From NCBI GenBank assembly GCA_002633275.1, contig NWBO01000158.1, forward strand, positions 1 through 64,000: a stretch of DNA of 64,000 bases, written 5' to 3'. Shown here in pieces: positions 27,243-35,379 of the stretch (positions are counted from its first letter, which is position 1; the number at the start of each line of letters is the position of its first letter). Under the pieces are notes generated by a model. The model worked only from the letters and a program-made list of their open reading frames with translations. It did no database searches and had not been told where the DNA came from. This DNA is from Bacteroidales bacterium Phil12. Lineage in GTDB: Bacteria; Bacteroidota; Bacteroidia; Bacteroidales; P3. Made by a program: the position numbers and the translations under genes.

Positions 27243-29399
27243 ATGAAGAAGATTTTTTTAACCGTCATTATGAGTTTATGCGCTCTAATGCCGATTGCAA
27301 GAGCCGATGAAGGTATGTGGCTTTTGATGTTTATGGATAAGCAGACGTATAAGGATATGAAATCCAAAGGTCTGAAACTTACAGCCAAACAAATATATGA
27401 TATAAACAAAGCATCTTTGAAAGACGCTATCATTCAGTTTGGCAGAGGTTGTACGGGAGAAATTGTTTCCGATCAAGGTTTGATTTTGACCAATCATCAC
27501 TGCGGATACTCTTCAATACAATACCATTCAACAGTTGAACACGATTATTTGGCAAATGGCTTCTGGGCTTATAACAAAAGTGAAGAGTTGCCAACGCCTG
27601 GACTTACTGCTAAGTTCTTTGTTCGTATGGAAGACGTAACAGATGAAGTCCTTAAAGGGGTAACAGCATCAACATCTGAAAAAGACAGACGCGAGATAGT
27701 CCGCAACAACTCAAAGAAAGTTATTGAGAAAGCAACCAACGGCAATGGCTATACTGCCGAAGTTGCAACTATGTTCAACGGCAACCAATACATATTGTTC
27801 GTTTATGAAGTATATAAAGATGTTCGTTTGGTAGGCGCACCACCGTCGTCAATAGGTAAGTTTGGTTCTGATACGGACAACTGGATGTGGCCGCGTCATA
27901 CTTGCGATTTCTCGGTATTCAGAGTGTATGCCGATAAAAACGGGAAACCTGCCGAATATTCCAAAGACAATGTGCCTTTGAAACCAAAACATTATTTGCC
28001 TGTTAATATCAAAGGTGTAAAGAATAATGATTTTTCAATGATTATCGGTTTTCCGGGAACAACAGATAGATTTCTTCCGTCGGCAGGCGTAAAGCAAGCG
28101 ATAGATGTTTATAACCCTTCTGTGGTTACTGCACGTGAGGCGTTGAGAAATGTTATGGACGCTGATATGAAAGCAGACAACAAAGTAAGAATACAATATG
28201 CTGCCAAGTTTGCTTCTTTGAGCAATTATTGGAAGTTCTATATCGGACAAACTCAATGTTTGAATCGTTTGAATGTATATAAAACCAAATTGGAGATCGA
28301 AGAGCGTTTTGAGAAATGGATTAAAGAAGACAAGACCGGTAACAGACAAAAAGAATATGGAAATGTCTTGAACACGATTAATGATTATTATGCTTCAACA
28401 TCTGAATACGATTACTTGCGTGTTTATACCAATGAAGCGATACTTAGAGGTTCTGCCGTTTTCACTATAACAAGATATTTGAAACCTATCGTGGATAAAA
28501 TTCAAGCAGGTGCAAGTGATGAAGAAATAACTCCTATAATGGAGGGTTTGAAAGAAACTTTTGAAGGTATATTCAAAGATTACAACGAATCTACCGAACA
28601 GAAACTTATGGCAGCAGGTTTGGACGTATATTTTAGAAACGTTCCAATGACATTGCAAAGTACAGATTGTTTGAATCAAGCCTTTAAATACGGATATAAT
28701 TTCAACGAAATAGCTGAGGATATTTTCAAAACATCTACTCTTGTTAGCAAAGAGAAATTGGATAAACTATTCAAAAGTAAAGATTTGAGCGTTATTATCA
28801 ATGACCCTGCATACATATTGTATTGTCAAATGATTAATAACTATGCAGAGAAGATGCACTCCATTAACGATAAAAGAGAAGCATTTGACCGTGCAACACG
28901 TTTGTTTGTCAAGGGTGTTATGGAGATGGATAAGGATAAAGCCTTTGCTCCGAACGCCAATTCGACAATACGCTACACTTATGGCAATGTTAAGAATTAC
29001 GCTCCAAAAGACGGTATCACATACAACTATTACACAACCTTGGACGGCGTTATGGATAAGGAGAACAATTCTTCTTGGGAATTTACCGTTCCTGCCAAAT
29101 TGCGTCAGTTGTGGGAGAACAAAGACTTTGGTCAATATGCCGAAAACGGAACAATCCACACTTGCTTCATTACTAATAATGATATAACTGGCGGTAACTC
29201 CGGCTCGCCGACAATCAACGCAAAGGGTGAGTTAATCGGTTTGGCTTTCGACGGCAACTGGGAGGCTATGAGCGGAAATATTGCGTTCAACCCTGATATG
29301 CAAAGATGTATTTCAGTTGATATTCGTTATGTTTTGTTCATTATCGACAAGTTCGCAGGAGCAAAGAACTTAATTGATGAGATGAAAATCATTAAATAA
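27243..29399 (+). CDS. S46 family dipeptidyl-peptidase, DPP7-like
   Basis: A periplasmic serine dipeptidyl-peptidase of 718 residues with signal peptide MKKIFLTVIMSLCALMPIARA. His85 lies in GLILTNHHCGY; Ser653 is in GGNSGSP; the Asp is expected near residue 220-230 (WMWPRHTCDFSVFR). These enzymes trim dipeptides from peptides in peptide-fermenting Bacteroidota. The residue 18 after the catalytic serine, which in the Porphyromonas enzymes decides specificity (Gly in DPP7 for hydrophobic P1, Arg in DPP11 for acidic P1), is Gly671 here (LAFDGNWE). I infer DPP7-like specificity. Confidence 0.92.
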   Translation: MKKIFLTVIMSLCALMPIARADEGMWLLMFMDKQTYKDMKSKGLKLTAKQIYDINKASLKDAIIQFGRGCTGEIVSDQGLILTNHHCGYSSIQYHSTVEHDYLANGFWAYNKSEELPTPGLTAKFFVRMEDVTDEVLKGVTASTSEKDRREIVRNNSKKVIEKATNGNGYTAEVATMFNGNQYILFVYEVYKDVRLVGAPPSSIGKFGSDTDNWMWPRHTCDFSVFRVYADKNGKPAEYSKDNVPLKPKHYLPVNIKGVKNNDFSMIIGFPGTTDRFLPSAGVKQAIDVYNPSVVTAREALRNVMDADMKADNKVRIQYAAKFASLSNYWKFYIGQTQCLNRLNVYKTKLEIEERFEKWIKEDKTGNRQKEYGNVLNTINDYYASTSEYDYLRVYTNEAILRGSAVFTITRYLKPIVDKIQAGASDEEITPIMEGLKETFEGIFKDYNESTEQKLMAAGLDVYFRNVPMTLQSTDCLNQAFKYGYNFNEIAEDIFKTSTLVSKEKLDKLFKSKDLSVIINDPAYILYCQMINNYAEKMHSINDKREAFDRATRLFVKGVMEMDKDKAFAPNANSTIRYTYGNVKNYAPKDGITYNYYTTLDGVMDKENNSSWEFTVPAKLRQLWENKDFGQYAENGTIHTCFITNNDITGGNSGSPTINAKGELIGLAFDGNWEAMSGNIAFNPDMQRCISVDIRYVLFIIDKFAGAKNLIDEMKIIK

Positions 29400-29403
29400 T
29401 TTC

Positions 29404-29474
29404 AGATTTACGAAACATTCTTTTTGTAAATCTAAACAAAATAGGTGTAAAGCAGCAATGTTTTGCACCTATTT
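29404..29474 (+). terminator. Double hairpin terminator after the S46 gene
   Basis: A small hairpin (29404-29411 with 29426-29433) is followed by a stronger 12-bp stem (29439-29450 with 29463-29474, one G-U pair) and a run of T. Confidence 0.85.
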
Positions 29475-29482
29475 GTTTTTCG

Positions 29483-29545
29483 TTTTTTTGATGTTTAACA
29501 CTATTTCAGCCGTGTTTAACATTAACAAAATAGTGTTAAACATTA
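29483..29545. repeat. 21-bp tandem repeat array E (3 units)
   Basis: Units start at 29483, 29504 and 29525. The first two carry GTTTAACA and the third GTTAAACA, that is, opposite orientations of a near-palindromic core in the same 21-bp phase. It lies between the terminator and the ugd promoter. Confidence 0.8.
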
Positions 29546-29650
29546 TTTTCTTGAAACTTATTGCTTGTAATCTTAATTATCATTTCTTTATTTTGCAAAT
29601 TAAACTTATTCATTTGCAATGTAAATCCGCAGATGTAAATAAAATTTTCG

Positions 29651-29659
29651 TACCTTTGC
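29651..29659 (+). promoter_or_regulatory. -7 element of the ugd promoter
   Basis: TACCTTTGC, 51 bases before the ATG. Confidence 0.65.
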
Positions 29660-29710
29660 AAAACTTAATTGAAATTCACTGATAACTCATAAAAAACAAT
29701 AGATATTAAT

Positions 29711-31024
29711 ATGAATGTGGCGATAGTAGGAACTGGTTATGTGGGGTTGGTATCGGGTACTTGCTTTGCTGAAATGGGGGTAGAGGTTACTTGTGTCGAT
29801 GTGGATAAACAAAAGATTGACAATTTGCAAAACGGCATTATTCCTATTTATGAACCGGGCTTGGAGTCTATGGTTCATCGCAATGTCAAGGAAGGTCGTC
29901 TGCATTTTACTACCGATTTATCGGCTGTTATCAATAATATGGATTTGGTATTCTCAGCCGTTGGCACCCCTCCCGATGAAGACGGCAGTGCGGATTTGAA
30001 ATACGTTATCGATGTAGCAAAACAATTCGGCAAAAGCATTACAAAATACAATGTCCTTGTTACCAAATCGACCGTACCGGTGGGAACATCGAAAATTATT
30101 AAGCAAGTTATCCAAGACGAATTGAGTAAAAGAAACATCAATATAGCTTTTGATGTGGCTTCCAATCCTGAGTTTTTGAAAGAGGGTGCGGCAATTAAGG
30201 ATTTTATGTCGCCCGATAGAGTTGTGGTGGGAGTGGATAGCGAGCGTTGTAAGGATTTAATGACTAAATTGTACAGACCTTTTCTTTTGAATAACTTCCG
30301 TGTGATTTTTACCGACATACCTTCTGCCGAGATGATTAAATATGCGTCCAATAGTATGCTTGCCACAAGGATTAGTTTTATGAATGACATCGCCAACTTG
30401 TGCGAAAAAGTCGGTGCTGACGTCAATATGGTTCGTAAAGGCATAGGTTCTGATACCCGTATCGGCAGCAAATTCCTTTATCCGGGCTGCGGTTATGGCG
30501 GCTCGTGTTTTCCCAAAGACGTTAAGGCCTTAATAAAAACGGCTGAGAAATATGGCTACGATATGCGGGTGTTACGTGCCGTTGAAGAAGTTAATAAATA
30601 TCAAAAGACCGTACCGTACAACAAACTCAAAACCTATTATGGCGAGAGTTTGAAAGGCAAAACCATTACCATTTGGGGACTTAGTTTCAAACCCGAGACG
30701 GACGATATGCGTGAGGCGACATCATTGGTTGTTATCGATTTACTTTTGAACAATGACTGCAAGATAAACGTTTATGACCCGGTGGCAATGAACGAATGTA
30801 AAAGAAGAATAGGCGATAAGGTTACTTACTTTTCGGATATGTACGAGGCGTTGAACAATACCGATGCCTTGTTGTTGCTTACCGAATGGAAGCAGTTTCG
30901 TCTGCCTGACTGGGATACGGTTAAAACCAAGATGAATACTCCACTTATTATTGATGGCAGAAATATTTATGATGACAAGGAGATGACCTCTAACGGCTTT
31001 ATTTATTATAGTATAGGCAAATAA
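29711..31024 (+). CDS. ugd: UDP-glucose 6-dehydrogenase
   Basis: This NAD+-dependent enzyme oxidises UDP-glucose twice to UDP-glucuronate, a precursor of surface polysaccharides. The Rossmann motif GTGYVGLVSGTCFAEMG starts at residue 7. The substrate region ASNPEFLKEGAAIKDF and the catalytic cysteine in GYGGSCFPKDVKAL are present, followed by the C-terminal nucleotide-sugar domain with GLSFKPETDDMREA. The length of 437 residues is typical. The following barrel gene starts 13 bp later. A GDP-mannose dehydrogenase has a similar pattern but the UDP-glucose form fits better. Confidence 0.93.
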   Translation: MNVAIVGTGYVGLVSGTCFAEMGVEVTCVDVDKQKIDNLQNGIIPIYEPGLESMVHRNVKEGRLHFTTDLSAVINNMDLVFSAVGTPPDEDGSADLKYVIDVAKQFGKSITKYNVLVTKSTVPVGTSKIIKQVIQDELSKRNINIAFDVASNPEFLKEGAAIKDFMSPDRVVVGVDSERCKDLMTKLYRPFLLNNFRVIFTDIPSAEMIKYASNSMLATRISFMNDIANLCEKVGADVNMVRKGIGSDTRIGSKFLYPGCGYGGSCFPKDVKALIKTAEKYGYDMRVLRAVEEVNKYQKTVPYNKLKTYYGESLKGKTITIWGLSFKPETDDMREATSLVVIDLLLNNDCKINVYDPVAMNECKRRIGDKVTYFSDMYEALNNTDALLLLTEWKQFRLPDWDTVKTKMNTPLIIDGRNIYDDKEMTSNGFIYYSIGK

Positions 31025-31037
31025 AATACGTTTAATT

Positions 31038-31799
31038 ATGAATATAATGTTTAATATCAGCAAAACAAACACTCACATCGATAAAACGATGTTTAACACT
31101 ATGCCTTTTATTGCAGGCATTTTTATTGTTTTTTCTGCGATGTTTATTTCGTTCTCTGCCGTCGCACAATCCAAATCCACTCTTGGTAATCGTTATCTTA
31201 CTCAGGAAAAAAAGACAACTCACACTGTGCAATTCACTCTTGGTTACAACAAAATACAGAACAATGATTGGTCGTTGTATGGAAAGGGTTTGGTTGGTTT
31301 GCCTATCGGGCTTTCGTATGAATTTACCAAGAATAACTTTTGGTACGGCAAAGTGAAATACACCAATTACAGTATGAAATCCGTACAAAGAAGTGGTATT
31401 ATTTACGATAATAGCGAGTATGTAGGCTTGCCGTATAAGGATGATGGCAGTGTTTCTCACCATTTGATTTCTTTGTCGGGTGGATTTGCTCATTATCCGA
31501 ATTACAACAATAGGTTCAGTGCTGGTGCAATGCTTGGTGTAATGTTGGAAATGGAAGATGATATAAGGGAAATTTATGTTCAGGATGATATTGTTACGGA
31601 TTATATCTCTTATAGCGATAAAGAACATTATGGTATTGTTTTGGGTGTAGATGTAGCGTATCAACATTATTTGACTGACAATATTTTTGTAGGGGTTGAG
31701 GGAAACTGTGGTTATATATTTATTTCTCGCGATTTTTGTTATTCCATTGGAGCGACAATCGGCTACACCTTTAAGCACAAAAAGAATTTCCGCTTCTAA
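31038..31799 (+). CDS. Outer-membrane beta-barrel protein
   Basis: A predicted outer-membrane barrel with alternating aromatic/polar strands ending in GCTGATTTATACC-type aromatic residues; the C-terminus is IGYTFKHKKNFRF, closing on Phe as barrels do. The signal peptide is FIAGIFIVFSAMFISFSAVAQ. Two starts are possible. ATG at 31038 adds 21 residues made of three heptads (MFNISKT, NTHIDKT, MFNTMPF) that are encoded by 21-bp repeat units. ATG at 31101 starts directly at the signal peptide and looks more natural. Both are in frame, giving 253 or 232 residues. Function unknown; probably co-transcribed with ugd. Confidence 0.7.
   Translation: MNIMFNISKTNTHIDKTMFNTMPFIAGIFIVFSAMFISFSAVAQSKSTLGNRYLTQEKKTTHTVQFTLGYNKIQNNDWSLYGKGLVGLPIGLSYEFTKNNFWYGKVKYTNYSMKSVQRSGIIYDNSEYVGLPYKDDGSVSHHLISLSGGFAHYPNYNNRFSAGAMLGVMLEMEDDIREIYVQDDIVTDYISYSDKEHYGIVLGVDVAYQHYLTDNIFVGVEGNCGYIFISRDFCYSIGATIGYTFKHKKNFRF
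31040..31102. repeat. 21-bp tandem repeat array F (3 units), at a gene start
   Basis: Units start at 31040, 31061 and 31082; the last reads TAAAACGATG TTTAACACTAT. The units either encode the first residues of the barrel protein or form its leader. Confidence 0.65.
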
Positions 31800-31810
31800 C
31801 TTTTTAATTC

Positions 31811-31841
31811 TAAGGCGAGAATTTTTATTTTTCTCGCCTTA
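31811..31841 (+). terminator. Terminator of ugd-barrel unit
   Basis: An 11-bp perfect stem TAAGGCGAGAA (31811-31821) pairing with 31831-31841, 9-nt loop, then ATTTTTC. Confidence 0.85.
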
Positions 31842-31956
31842 ATTTTTCAATTTCAATTCTTCACTTTATACTTTTTAGCCTCAATTTTTCAATTTGCAAA
31901 CTTAATTTTTTTCTAACATATACACCCTTTTTAATTTTCCAACTTTCTATATATAA

Positions 31957-32171
31957 ATTAACGTGAGTTTGACGAAATTAATCAAAAGATTATACGGATA
32001 TTAAATATTTACAATACCTTTATATAGACGATGTCTATGATATTTGTGTGATTAATATTTTCTATGTTTTGTTCAAATGCTGCAAACACTTGATGAACTA
32101 TTCTCATATTTTCTATAAAGATGTATAATTTACTTATTGTCAATAATTAAATTTGTCGAACTCACGTTAAT
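31957..32171. mobile_element. Candidate MITE with 26-bp terminal inverted repeats
   Basis: The left end 31957-31982 and the right end 32146-32171 are inverted repeats matching at 23 of 26 positions. The outer part is ATTAACGTGAGTT in both. The 163-bp interior is AT-rich and has no reading frame of note. A target duplication could not be settled because the flanks are AT-rich. I infer a short non-autonomous transposable element; a pair of regulatory sites is less likely given arm length. Confidence 0.55.
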
Positions 32172-32217
32172 ATAGGAGTGCAGGAATTAACTATACATTA
32201 TATATAAGGGATGAGAA

Positions 32218-32364
32218 AAATGTTAATTCATTAACAACGAAAAATATCTCGAATTGTAAAAATCATATTTCAAGTTATAGAAATAATATCTCAAAAGAAT
32301 AAATTAGTGTTTAATGTTAGGGAAATGGTGTGAGAGACTAAAAAAATGGTGTTAGTGATTATTT
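32218..32364. repeat. 21-bp tandem repeat array G (7 units)
   Basis: Seven units begin at 32218 and every 21 bp to 32344. The first four are degenerate (AAATnATATCTC type) and the last three match other arrays (AAATGGTGT plus TAGTGATTATTT or GAGAGACTAA). The final unit overlaps the 3' end of the GNAT gene and supplies its last codons. Confidence 0.7.
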
Positions 32365-32882
32365 TTCTTTTGATAGACATTAACGTGGTGGTATCGGTTA
32401 GATGTTTGCAGCCAATCGGAAAGAGTTGCCGTTAAAGTGAAATTACAATCCGAGAATAAGGCGTTGCTCACAGCGTTACTTTGAGAAACAAAAGCGTATA
32501 ACTGATGCAAATTCAAAACTTCAAAGGCGTATTTCTCCAACTCCAAAAGAGACGATTTTGCATAGCCATTACCACGAAAAGATTTGGCTATATAGATGCC
32601 GATGCCCGCTTTGTGGTTTTTGAAATCCATATCATATAAATCAACACAGCCAACGGTAAAACGTTTGTTGTCTTGCTCAATATCAATCATCAATCTCAGT
32701 TGTTGGGTTGCGAAAATGTCGTCGTTTTGGGTGCTTAACACGTATTGTTCAATGGCGTGCAGAGAATAAAAACGGTTGCTTATTCCGTCGTTCCACGCAG
32801 TGGCGTCGTTTTCGTATTCGTAGATAAGGGAGCAGTCCTTGATTTCAACAGCTCGTAAGATTACTGTGTGTTTTGTCATCAT
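32352..32882 (-). CDS. GNAT family N-acetyltransferase
   Basis: An acetyl-CoA dependent acetyltransferase of 176 residues. The start VILRAVEIKDCSLIYEYEND and the strand-turn region AGIGIYIAKSFRGNGYAKSS (acetyl-CoA binding, with RGNGYA as motif A) are typical of the RimJ/RimL and SpeG-like branch. LNLHQLYAFVSQSNAVSNALF completes the fold. The acceptor could be a polyamine, a ribosomal protein or a small molecule. The last residues (KKNNH) are written by a 21-bp repeat unit. It is divergent from ptb. Confidence 0.85.
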   Translation of the reverse strand: MMTKHTVILRAVEIKDCSLIYEYENDATAWNDGISNRFYSLHAIEQYVLSTQNDDIFATQQLRLMIDIEQDNKRFTVGCVDLYDMDFKNHKAGIGIYIAKSFRGNGYAKSSLLELEKYAFEVLNLHQLYAFVSQSNAVSNALFSDCNFTLTATLSDWLQTSNRYHHVNVYQKKNNH

Positions 32883-32895
32883 ATTGGAATTTTTT

Positions 32896-32904
32896 GCAAA
32901 AATA
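32896..32904 (-). promoter_or_regulatory. -7 element of the GNAT gene promoter
   Basis: TATTTTTGC read leftwards, 13 bases before the ATG. Confidence 0.55.
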
Positions 32905-32917
32905 GTAATTTTTTATT

Positions 32918-32948
32918 TTGCTAATTGCACAAAAGTGTTTAATTTTGC
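32918..32948 (+). promoter_or_regulatory. Promoter of ptb
   Basis: TTG at 32918-32920, a 19-bp spacer, and TAATTTTGC at 32940-32948, 36 bases before the ATG. Confidence 0.75.
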
Positions 32949-32984
32949 AACTCTATTTCAAAACACTTAAATATAATTGTAAAA

Positions 32985-33890
32985 ATGCAGAAATTAACCG
33001 AAATAATCGCAGCAGCAAAAGCAAAAGGTAAAAAAACTTTGGTTGCTGCTTACGCAAATGACTCTCATACTTTGGGAGCAACAAGCAAAGCTATTGACGA
33101 AGGTATTGTTGATGTTATCCTTGTAGGTGATAAAGCAACTATCGAAGCAACTTGCAAACAAGAAGGGATTGATATTAACAAGTACAAAGAAATCGTTCAA
33201 GAGGCTGACGAAGCAAAAGCCGCAAAGGTTGCCGTAAGTCTTATTAACGAAGGTAAAGGTCAAATCCTTATGAAAGGTCTTTGCTCAACAGACAAATATA
33301 TGAGAGCCATTCTTGCAAAAGAAGGTGGCTTGATGCCTGCCGGAAAACCGGTGCTTTCCCACGTATCCGTATTTGAGATACCTGCTTATCACAAGTTGCT
33401 TATCACTTCTGACGTAGCAATTATTCCTGCTCCGGATTTCAAACAAAAGAAAGCCATCGTAAATTATGTTATCAATACCGCACACTCATTAGGTATAGAA
33501 TGTCCTAAGGTTGCTATGATTGCTGCAACTGAACAGATGTTGGAAGGTATGCCTGCTTGCGTTGATGCTGCTTTGATTGCCGCTATGAACAAGAGAGGTC
33601 AGATAAAGGGTGCTGTTGTTGATGGTCCATTGGCTATGGACGTTGCAATAGATAAAGAATCTGCACAGATAAAGAAACTTGACAGCCAAGTGGCAGGAGA
33701 TGCAGACTGTTTGGTATGGCCTGCAATTGAGCCGGGTAATGTATTCTACAAAACAGCAACGAAATTCGCAGGTGCGGAACTTGCAGCAATGGTTGTAGGT
33801 GCAAAAGTTCCTTGCGTGTTGTCTTCAAGAGGCGATTCAATCAATACCAAAACTTATTCGATTGCTTTGGCTGCGTTGAACGTTAAATAA
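32985..33890 (+). CDS. ptb: Phosphate butyryltransferase-like enzyme
   Basis: A phosphotransacylase of 301 residues that converts an acyl-CoA (butyryl-CoA in the type enzyme) to the acyl-phosphate. Family landmarks are DVILVGDKATIEATCKQEGI near residue 43, KGQILMKGLCSTDKYMRAIL, VSVFEIPAYHKLLITSDVAI and the C-terminal GNVFYKTATKFAGAELAAMV. No butyrate kinase gene follows; a weak hairpin and a PAS-domain gene come next. The substrate may be butyryl-, isobutyryl- or isovaleryl-CoA, which would fit amino-acid fermentation, but that is inference. Confidence 0.88.
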   Translation: MQKLTEIIAAAKAKGKKTLVAAYANDSHTLGATSKAIDEGIVDVILVGDKATIEATCKQEGIDINKYKEIVQEADEAKAAKVAVSLINEGKGQILMKGLCSTDKYMRAILAKEGGLMPAGKPVLSHVSVFEIPAYHKLLITSDVAIIPAPDFKQKKAIVNYVINTAHSLGIECPKVAMIAATEQMLEGMPACVDAALIAAMNKRGQIKGAVVDGPLAMDVAIDKESAQIKKLDSQVAGDADCLVWPAIEPGNVFYKTATKFAGAELAAMVVGAKVPCVLSSRGDSINTKTYSIALAALNVK

Positions 33891-33899
33891 ATAAACTTC

Positions 33900-33929
33900 G
33901 ATAGGTCTGATAAAACAATCAGCCCTATC
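33900..33929 (+). terminator. Weak hairpin after ptb
   Basis: Arms 33900-33911 and 33918-33929 pair over 12 positions with one mismatch and a 6-nt loop, followed by ATTTTAATA. It may only attenuate transcription into the PAS gene. Confidence 0.5.
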
Positions 33930-33946
33930 ATTTTAATATATTGCAA

Positions 33947-34288
33947 ATGGAGAATTGGGCAGACGGATTAAAGGAAGTGGCTATAACGGTTACAGATGAC
34001 AAAGGAGTATTTACTGATATGAATCTTCATTCCAAAAGAGTCAATCTAAAAGATGTAACCAAGACTGTTGTGGGGCAAGATATAAAGATGTGCCACAATG
34101 ATAGGAGTAACGCCATAATAAAAAATATAATGCAAACCAAACAACCTAATGTTTATACCATAACCAAGAAGGGTCAAAAGAAACTAATCTATCAAGCCCC
34201 GTGGTTTAAGGATAACGGCGAATTTGGTGGCTTGGTGGAGTTATCACTTGTTATTCCTGAGCAGATGTCACATTATGACAGAGGTTGA
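33947..34288 (+). CDS. Stand-alone PAS-domain protein
   Basis: A cytoplasmic protein of 113 residues that is a single PAS fold and nothing else. It starts MENWADGLKEVAITVTDD, has VVGQDIKMCHNDRSNAIIKNI in the middle and ends with APWFKDNGEFGGLVELSLVI. The CHNDRS segment is the counterpart of the CHPPKS motif found in PAS domains at the end of DUF438-type proteins. The ATG at 33947 is preferred; a TTG two codons earlier is possible. It overlaps or abuts the next frame and probably acts with the radical SAM protein, perhaps as a redox or ligand sensor. The function is unknown. Confidence 0.75.
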   Translation: MENWADGLKEVAITVTDDKGVFTDMNLHSKRVNLKDVTKTVVGQDIKMCHNDRSNAIIKNIMQTKQPNVYTITKKGQKKLIYQAPWFKDNGEFGGLVELSLVIPEQMSHYDRG

Positions 34289-34371
34289 GAATAGAATTTA
34301 GGCTTGACTTTTTGCCGACTTGGGTTAAATTGCAAAGAACTGAAAGTCATTTTAAGGAGCGTGGGAGAGTG

Positions 34372-35370
34372 ATGAACGTTTATAAACTATTAAAGGCAAA
34401 CAGGCTGATAAAGTCTTCGAGATTGAAACTTGCGGGAATACTTTTTTTGCATACGCTGAGAAAACGGTATTTCTGCGTGTTTTTTGATCCTGTGCTTGCT
34501 TGCAATTTACAGTGTCAGATGTGTTATTTCTCTGATGAAGAGAAACGAAAACAGATGCACGGCAAGTTTTCTAAGGAGGAGTTGGGTCTTGTTGCCAAAG
34601 AGTTTTTCCCATACGCATTGAAATTACAGATTGGTTGCGGAGCCGAACCTACATTGTATGGCGGCATCTCCGATATTTTGGATTTGGCGAAAAAATACGG
34701 CGTGCCGTATGTGTCAATGACAACCAACGCAAACCTATTGCAAAAAGACGATTTGCGGAAATATATCCTTAAAGGCTTAAATGAGATAACCATTTCGCTG
34801 CACGGAGTGTATAAACAAACATACGAGTTGCTGATGCAAAAAGCATCGTATGAGACATTCGTAAGCGTATTAAAGGATATAACCGAACTGAAAAAAGAGT
34901 TTAAGGACTTCAAACTGCGAATAAACTATACGATTAATGCCGATAATGTGTTGGAACTTGCAGATTTTTTTGAGGTGTTTAAGGATTGTGATTTTGATAT
35001 ACTTCAATTGCGACCTATTCAGCAAATAGGCAACAGCAAGTACGATAATTTCTCTCACAAAAAGATTATTGAAAACTACGAGAACACTATCGGTAAATTA
35101 AAGACCCAATGCAAGCAACGTGGTATCACAATTATTTGTCCCGACAAAAGCGATTTAACCAAACAAACCAATAACGAAAGCATCGTATTCGATTATACAT
35201 ATATTTATGCTTCGCCAAAAGAAGTCTTTGCTTCGGATTATGATATACATAGAGATACTTACCATTCTTATTGCAAGAAAAAGAAGTTTGCAAGTAATAT
35301 TTTGAAACGTATTTTTGCCAAAAAACTTTCTTCCGACTTGAAAACAAAACTCAATTACGATATAAAATAA
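34372..35370 (+). CDS. Radical SAM protein
   Basis: A 332-residue radical SAM enzyme. The 4Fe-4S cluster motif CxxxCxxC is CNLQCQMC at about residues 43-50. After it come the SAM-binding region QIGCGAEPTLYGG and TTNANLL, and EITISLHGV. The last 60 residues are basic (KKKKFASNILKRIFAKKLS). No SPASM cysteine cluster is seen at the end. The ATG at 34372 is chosen; the frame is open to a TTG at 34285 that overlaps the PAS stop. The reaction cannot be inferred. It is 9 bp before the threonine aldolase gene. Confidence 0.8.
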   Translation: MNVYKLLKANRLIKSSRLKLAGILFLHTLRKRYFCVFFDPVLACNLQCQMCYFSDEEKRKQMHGKFSKEELGLVAKEFFPYALKLQIGCGAEPTLYGGISDILDLAKKYGVPYVSMTTNANLLQKDDLRKYILKGLNEITISLHGVYKQTYELLMQKASYETFVSVLKDITELKKEFKDFKLRINYTINADNVLELADFFEVFKDCDFDILQLRPIQQIGNSKYDNFSHKKIIENYENTIGKLKTQCKQRGITIICPDKSDLTKQTNNESIVFDYTYIYASPKEVFASDYDIHRDTYHSYCKKKKFASNILKRIFAKKLSSDLKTKLNYDIK

Positions 35371-35379
35371 AACAGCCTT

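Noticed and set aside
34285-34371. A TTG start for the radical SAM gene
   Set aside because: It overlaps the PAS stop and adds 29 residues without likeness to the family; the ATG at 34372 is better.
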